A stretch of 64,000 nucleotides of DNA from assembly GCF_030272615.1 (NCBI RefSeq), contig NC_081408.1, positions 341,025,793 to 341,089,792 of the forward strand, given 5' to 3'. This document shows, piece by piece, positions 57,994-64,000 of this stretch. The translations under genes were made by a program, and so were the position numbers. Positions within the stretch are counted from its first letter, which is position 1. Every line of letters starts with the position of its first letter. Origin of the DNA: Cryptomeria japonica. Taxonomy: Eukaryota; Streptophyta; Pinopsida; Cupressales; Cupressaceae. The notes under the pieces were generated by a model, which was not told where the DNA came from, made no database searches, and saw only the letters and a program-made list of their open reading frames with translations.

Positions 57994-60900
57994 TCCTACA
58001 ACCATGGGTCATGGGGGAAATCCCTCTTCTTCATTTAATCCTCCATCATTACCTACGTCTTCCATAAATATTCCTTAACCAATCTGTGTGACACAAGGGG
58101 GCAATTCCTTCAACAACTTTATTCCTCCTTTAAGTGTCCCTTTTCATACCCAATCATCACCCATTCCTACTTACCATAATGTCCCACCACCTTATTCTCA
58201 GTCAATGCCTTCTTTCAAAAACATCACACCACCTTCCCAACCACCTATGTTTAACATCAATTCTCCTACCAAAGCAATAATTAATAATCTTGATCAAATT
58301 GTGTCTTCCTTACAACAAAAAATTGCTTCCATGATTCAATCCAAGTTTAGTGTGCCCAACTTTGATGATGTGAGCCCACTTTCTCTTGATATTGTTAAAG
58401 TAGTGCCACCTAAACATGTTGAGATCATTCAATTGGAACTCTTTAATGAAAAAGGTGATCCTCTTACACATGTCAAAACATTTCAAACCTTGAGTATTGA
58501 TTTTTCTTATGATCAGAGCTTGTTTGCAAAATTGTTTACAAGAACACTACGAGATAAGGCTTTACAATGGTATTGCTCTTTGCCTTCTTATTCTATCACT
58601 TCGTTTCAATAATTGGCAAATTCTTTCATCCAACCATTTCAAAACAACATTGACCCTAAAATCACGTTGACTGATTTAATGCATTGTAAACAAGGTGTTA
58701 AAGAAAAAGAGAATGATTTAATAGGTAGATATAAGCATTTATGTGCTCAAATTTCTTTTCGTGTACTTGATAATGATATCAAAAAAAATTCATTTCTAAT
58801 TTACAAAAAGATATTAGGGAAAAGCTTATTTTGTCTAAGTTTACTTCCTTTCTGTAGCTATACAACACACTCCAAAATTATCAACTGGTTGTGATTTAAA
58901 TGGAGCAAACCACTCCTATGGCTCTGATTGATAAGGGGGAGAGTGTTCAACAACCATTTGTGAAATTCAAACCAACAAAAAGCTTCATCAAGCTCAATGA
59001 CCCAATCAACAATAACAATGTGAATGCTACAACAAGTGTCCCTTCTATTTCAAAAAAATTCCAAGGAGAAAGACAGTTTACTCCTTTGAATGAATCTTTA
59101 CATAGTATTATATCTCAGTTGTTGCATAGAAATGTTATCAAAATTCCTCCTATAAAGCTAGTTGATCCTTCTAAACTTGCATCCCCTTATTTTGATAATA
59201 ATTCCTTTTGTCAATTTTATCATCAACCTAGTCATGATACTGAAAAAAATTTTGCATTGAAGAATAAGATTCAAGACTTGATTGATAATAATACTATATA
59301 TGTGGCAGGTGTGAATAAATCAGTGGCTCCTCCTAATCAAAATCTTGTTATTTTCACTGATCCCTTGCGATCGCATACCTCTAACATTATTGAGATTATG
59401 CCTAGTTCTCTCTCTTCTAAAGAATTCACCTCTATGGCTCCAAAGTTGGTTAATATGGTAGAAACACAAGATACGCCTAAGGATCCTTGTATTACATTTG
59501 ACCCTAGCAAGACAATTAGAGAACCCAATGGCCCTTTATACATAGTTGCAAAGGTTAAGGATATTCCTTGCTGTGGTGCCCTGATTGATCCCTCTTGCAT
59601 CGTTAATGTCATAAATGAAGAGTATCTTTTCACTTTATGATTGTATAAACCAATATATGATGCTTCTAATGTGTTTGTGAAGTTATTTGATGGCTTCTCT
59701 TATCCTACCATTGGTTCTATCACCCTTCCTTTAAGTGTCCCTTTTCATATGTGGCAGGTGTGAATAAATCAGTGGCTCCTCCTAATCAAAATCTTGTTAT
59801 TTTCACTGATCCCTTGCGATCGCATACCTCTAACATTATTGAGATTATGCCTAGTTCTCTCTCTTCTAAAGAATTCACCTCTATGGCTCCAAAGTTGGTT
59901 AATATGGTAGAAACACAAGATTCGCCTAAGGATCCTTGTATTACATTTTACCCTAGCGAGACCATTAGAGCACCTGATGGCCCTTTATACATAGTTGCAA
60001 AGGTTAAGGATATCCCTTGTCATGGTGCCCTGATTGATCCCTCTTGCATGGTTAATGTCATAACTGAAGAGTATCTTTTCACTTTACAATTGCATAAACC
60101 AACATATGAGGCTTCTAATGTGGTTGTGAAGTTATTTTATGGCTTCTCTTGTTGTACCATTGGCTCTATCACTCTTCCTATTGAATTTCATACTAAATGG
60201 ATGTTGAATTTGTTATCATACCCTCTTCTAAGCAATTCCATGTGGAGCTGGGCTATCCTTGGCTATCTTCCATAAAGGCTATTGCTTCTCCAATATACAA
60301 GTGTTTGAAATTTCCTCACAATGGTGAAATCATAACCATGAACCATAGCTTATTCTGCCCATCTGAAAGAAGCCCCAATGTTCCTATTGATTTCTTTTGG
60401 CCAAAACAATTTCAATCTCTTCCATCAAGGAGTGATGCTCTTTTTCAATCTTTTCAAAAATGGAATAATGATATGATATTATCCTTAAGTCAACCTAGAT
60501 CTCCAACACTTTATATTCCTATTATTCTTCAAGATGAGGTCCTTCCCCTCACGGATAGAACTAATCTCCCTCCTAAGGAAGATCATCCACCTATACCTAT
60601 GGATGTGACTTTACCTTCTCTTAAGTAGAACAACAATATTCCTCCTAAGGTTATAACTATACCTCCTCCTCATGATGGACCTGGTCTCCTTCTTACACCT
60701 AATATTCCTCCTTTCTATGGTGCAATTCCATCTCCTTCCTCTTATTGAGAGAAGAGGCCTTCTTCTTCTATTGTTTAACCAAAAAGACCTCAACCTAAAC
60801 CTTCAACTATCAAGGAGAGAAATATTCCTACTTTTTCAAGTGTTCCTCCTCCTTCTCAGCCTTCCACTAAGACTTGACGGAATCATTTTGCTAGACAACT

Positions 60901-61335
60901 CCGATGAAGACATCGTGTTCAAGCTCGTGAAGTTATCCCTCAAAATATTCAATCTCCTCAAACTCTGATAGTTGACATAATTCCCTTTTCTCCTAAGCAA
61001 GATGTACAACCAACATCTCCAAATCATAATTTGCATAAAACATGTGATGGTGTTACTCCTATTCATATTCTTGCTCCTCTTTCTCTTAACTTTGATAAAG
61101 AAATGGGTGAAAATGTTATTTATAATGGCAATACAACTCCTAATGCTTCTGATAGTGAATATGAATATGTTGATGTGGACAAGAATTTATCAAATGAATT
61201 TTCACAAACCCTAATCCTAGCTCCTAGAATCAAACAAAGTGACTTACAACATGAGCATGGTCCTTGTTTGGATCTTGTGATAGCTCCATCTTCTATGCTC
61301 AATGTTGCTCCTCTGGTGTGTTTCTAACCTTCCCA
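57994..61335 (+). pseudogene. gag/protease-like ORF of level-0 gag-only element, 3' piece
   Basis: This continues the gag from 2097: GHGGNPSSS, then PPYSQSMPSF, a coiled coil (INNLDQIVSSLQQKIASM) and the gag core (DPLTHVKTFQTLSIDFSYD, KALQWYCSLPSYSITSF). A stop lies at 58610, and after a frameshift near 58890 the frame runs from 58900. The nucleocapsid motif has lost cysteines (CQFYHQPSHDTEKN). The protease-like domain appears twice because of a duplication, both times with LIDPSC, then GYPWLSSIKAIAS and CLKFPHNGE. The Pro-rich tail and the conserved end CLDLVIAPS stop at 61325. At least eight stops or shifts are visible. It is more decayed than the level-4 copy, as expected for the outermost element. 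Confidence 0.85.
59301..60179 (+). repeat. 449-bp offset duplication inside the level-0 ORF, with 20-bp inserted scrap
   Basis: 59301-59730 and 59750-60179 are close copies (start TGTGGCAGGTGTGAATAA). Between them, 59727-59749 is identical to 58126-58148 of the same element. The copies differ at several bases, for example GATACGCC against GATTCGCC and AACCCAATGG against CACCTGATGG. Confidence 0.9.
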
Positions 61336-62117
61336 AAATAGCGATCAGCAAGATCAGGAGGTGGATGTTGTGCTAGATTAGCAATATTAGCACTGAAGAT
61401 CTTTCTTTCTCCCCTTCGTTTCTCTTTTGGGACCATTCTTCTATGTGTATCCTTGTTCTTCTATTGTTCCCTTAATGTCTACTTGGGGATGATGCAAAGC
61501 ATTGAGATCTTTTCATAGTCTCTTTCATGTTGACTCGAAAGACATCCTCTCTTCCCTTTCTTCTAAGGTAGTTTCCTTCTTTGGGGAATGACGATTATTA
61601 TATGCATAAACATACATGATATACATGAGTTATCATACAGCATACTGACCCCGAGAAAAGTGACACTACCTCATGTTTTGTGTTCATTATCCTTAGATTC
61701 ATTCCTTGATTGGGGGCTAAATCCTTGCGATAACATGCTCCCTTTGTTCTCTCTCTCTTGGGTGTATCCTACCTTAAAGAAATCTCTCCCGATAAGGTGC
61801 CTGTGATCGCTTTAATGTGGGGGCATACACTTCACTCGTATTTTTCTTCTTTGATACTTAGAATTACTTAGTGAACTTTGTTTTGCTTTGTAATCTTTGG
61901 TATCCTTGCTTTCATGACTCATAGTGAAGCGAACTTTGCTACTTTCATTCATGGTTCTCCCCTTCTTGATCTTCCCTTTTACATTTCCAATTGAAGTCGT
62001 AAGATCCTAGGTCCACTAGGGGCTTGGCACGTCTTGCCTCCTTGACGTGGTAAAATTCTTTCAATCTTGTTTCCTTGTACTTTACCGGCAGTATTGGCAT
62101 ACACTTATACTCCCGCT
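61336..62117 (+). other. 3' untranslated region of level-0 element
   Basis: No supportable gene. It aligns, reversed, with the level-4 3' UTR (22456-23202), including the passages around GGGGGCATACA and GGGGGCTAAATCC. The small frame 61588-61806 is not conserved in the other copy. Confidence 0.7.
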
Positions 62118-62132
62118 AAAGTGGGGGCTAAA
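62118..62132 (+). other. Polypurine tract of level-0 element
   Basis: AAAGTGGGGGCTAAA, identical to the level-4 tract, directly before the LTR. Confidence 0.88.
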
Positions 62133-63313
62133 TGTAGTGTCATAAAATTGTGACCCTAGAAATTTTGGACTACATTAGGGTCCTCATGCACGTGAGTTTG
62201 AATCCTCTAGCCTAATCGGAGAATGAAGATTTCTCAGCCCTCAAAATTATCTTCTTCCTTGGCCTCTGCATCACCCTGTGTGCACTCTACCCTAGAGAAA
62301 GGGGTAGGACATGGGCGTAGCAACACTATCCCCCCTTGGACAAGGGTATGGAACCCTTGTCCTCTCAGGAAAGGGGTGTGGCTCCCGTGTTCCTGCCCTA
62401 TTTTGGGGTAGGACCCTTCCTAGGGTTGCATTGTTGGTTGTGCATTGGACGGAAAACTCCCCTGATGTTGGCCTATGATTAAAATCAAATCCAGTAACAT
62501 GTATTTAAGTGGCATTCATCCTCTCATTTGGATAAGTTGGATAAGTTGGAAAAGTGGAATAGGTCAAAGTTGGATAAATTCAAGTTGCTAGCATTCAAGC
62601 ATTATTTTCCAGCATTGAGCATTCTCAAGTCTTCCTTCAAGGCTAAGTGTTGCATTCAAGTCAAGGATTCAACCATTGGAGAGGAGATTGATTTCAACAT
62701 TTAATTCCACACAAGTACTTCTATAAACATTGCTATCACAACCTCCCTTGAGGTGATTTACAATTCAGTCTTTCATTTACATCTACTTGCAAGTACTTTC
62801 TTTTATTACGTGGTTAATTCCAAAACTGTGTAGGTTGCAGGTGCACAGCTATACTTTTAGATTCGGGCTTCATTTGCAGAGGCAGAAAAACCATTTTCAT
62901 TTCACGTATTTTTTGAAGGACCGTGTACATTCCCGCCATAGTCCGAACAACTTTTCCTCAAATTCACAGGGCGAATTCATCTCGACATATTACTGACAGA
63001 TCCAAGTGCACAGCTTCATCCCATATCTTGATCTCAAGTTATAATCAGTTCTTTGTCACTTTGCATTATATAATTCAATCAATTCCTTTCCATTTCAAAC
63101 AAGGAAGAGGGGATCAACTTATCATTCCCATTTCATTCAGAATTCAATCTACCATCTTCATGTGGAGAGATTGAATCTAGTGAATTCTCCTCTCCTCTTC
63201 CAAATGTAACATGGTGAAAAGTGTTTGAAGGGTAATCAGTAGTGAGGCTCTCATCTCTCTTTGAGGGAAAGGGTAGTTTTCCTCTTGATCTATCATTCGC
63301 CATTTTCCCACCA
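62133..63313 (+). repeat. 3' LTR of level-0 gag-only element
   Basis: It starts TGTAGTGTCATAAAATTGTG. It can be followed along the level-4 LTR: the CTTGAATG/CATTCAAG-rich part near 62590, GTGTAGGTTGCAGGT near 62830 and AAGGACCGTGTACA near 62920. The end is placed at TTTTCCCACCA (63313), matching TTCTGCCCTACA of the relative. A TATA-like TATTTAAG lies near 62503. Identity to the level-4 LTRs is clearly lower than between the two level-4 LTRs, so this is an older copy or a subfamily. Confidence 0.78.
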
Positions 63314-64000
63314 ATATAGAATTTATGATGATGTGACTCGTTTGGATTTGTTTAATATTTCCCGACGGATTGATTGTGTTTTTTTGCTGACTTTTACGTT
63401 TTGATGCATGAGCATGCCACATTTCTTGAAGGCAACTCTTATTTTGATGAAACATACCCCTTCAATGACTTTCTTTTCATGTTCTTTGATGCCCTAGTTT
63501 CATCGATGCCCATCTTCAGTATAGAGCCAGCACTATTTATTTTGTTTCAATGAAACTTTGTCTTCGCTCAAGTGTTTTCACCTTTTAGCAATATGCATTT
63601 TCTATCGACAACCATATTTCAATGAGTTGTCCATTGAATTCATCGATATGTGATTTTCAATGAAAGGTCTCATTTCTGCATGCACTCTAATTCTTTACTT
63701 GATAGCTTGTTTTCATTGAAACCCCTTTTACTTCGCTGAGATCTCATTCCATTTCATTGATCAATGACTCCCTCCAGAGGGACCCACTTCATATCCACAT
63801 CAATGAGTCTCATTCTTTGGCAGATGCTTTTGGGATTTCACCAACATGTCCTTTTCATTGATGAGACCATATCTATGAGACTGTGTCCATTTTCATTGAA
63901 CTGGATACTTAAATGGAACTTGGTCTTTTGATAGATACTTTAAGGGTCAATTTGATGTTCTTGTATCACTTTCTTTTTGTTTCAATGGAACATGTTGCTT
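63314..64000 (+). repeat. Right flank with TTTCATTGA/TCAATGAAA motif array
   Basis: No gene seen. From about 63440 to the window end, TTTCATTGA, TTTCAATGA and relatives recur at least a dozen times on both strands, spaced 20-60 bases. The style is like the motif arrays in the Tat leader, so this may be the leader or 3' region of a further element, but no LTR edge is visible. Confidence 0.5.

Larger units (their letters stand above)
1963..63313 (+). mobile_element. Level-0 TR-GAG-like (gag-only) LTR element, split by Tat insertion
   Basis: The visible pieces are a gag fragment at 1968-2097, the rest of gag and protease-like sequence at 57989-61335, a 3' untranslated region with polypurine tract, and a 3' LTR at 62133-63313. 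Translation before and after the 55.9-kb Tat insertion joins into one gag protein matching the minus-strand copy at 23203-26525. No reverse transcriptase or integrase is present in either copy. The 5' LTR and gag N-terminus are missing, presumably displaced by the left-hand element. The family would need enzymes supplied by another element, as known for TR-GAG elements in plants. Confidence 0.8.

Overview
The window is a retrotransposon nest from a plant nuclear genome. It is AT-rich and consists almost entirely of decayed LTR retrotransposons. I see no host gene, tRNA, rRNA or CRISPR array. The Tat-type Ty3/gypsy pol with a second RNase H, the antisense plant-mobile-domain ORF, tRNA-iMet-type primer sites and chromovirus integrases indicate a seed plant with a large genome. 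The many old, long and nested elements would suit a gymnosperm, but the sequence does not prove that.

The layout resolves into five levels of nesting. Level 0 is a gag-only (TR-GAG-like) element, about 1963-63313, with its 3' LTR at 62133-63313. Its gag gene is cut by two level-1 elements. One lies mostly left of the window, with its 3' LTR at 924-1962. The other is a very large Tat/Ogre-like gypsy element at 2098-57988, with perfect 5-bp target duplications (GTCAT). Excluding its insertions the Tat element is about 19 kb: a long leader with motif arrays, an upstream ORF, gag, protease, RT, dual RNase H, integrase, and an antisense ORF with a plant mobile domain. Level 2 is two insertions into Tat: a Copia-like element without pol at 10394-33718, and a minus-strand chromovirus with 4.2-4.4 kb LTRs at 40041-53559. 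Level 3 is a chromovirus at 15720-31126 inside the Copia-like element. Level 4 is a minus-strand TR-GAG-like element at 21222-29019 inside the integrase gene of level 3, with perfect GATAC target duplications. It belongs to the same family as level 0.

All coding regions carry stops or frameshifts, so nothing here is likely to be functional now. The useful biology is in family architecture. (1) The Copia-like element has no recognisable protease, integrase or RT. It carries a coiled-coil/five-zinc-knuckle protein and an unrecognised ORF of about 1,090 codons. (2) The gag-only family has a protease-like domain in which every visible copy reads D-P-S-C instead of D-T/S-G. (3) The Tat element has strand-specific arrays of TAGCGCAT in its sense leader, and of the reverse complement upstream of its antisense ORF. 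(4) The gag-only family has a leader stem-loop with GTGCAC in the loop, resembling a dimer-initiation hairpin. Element boundaries come from LTR comparison by eye, and identities are estimates, not computed values.
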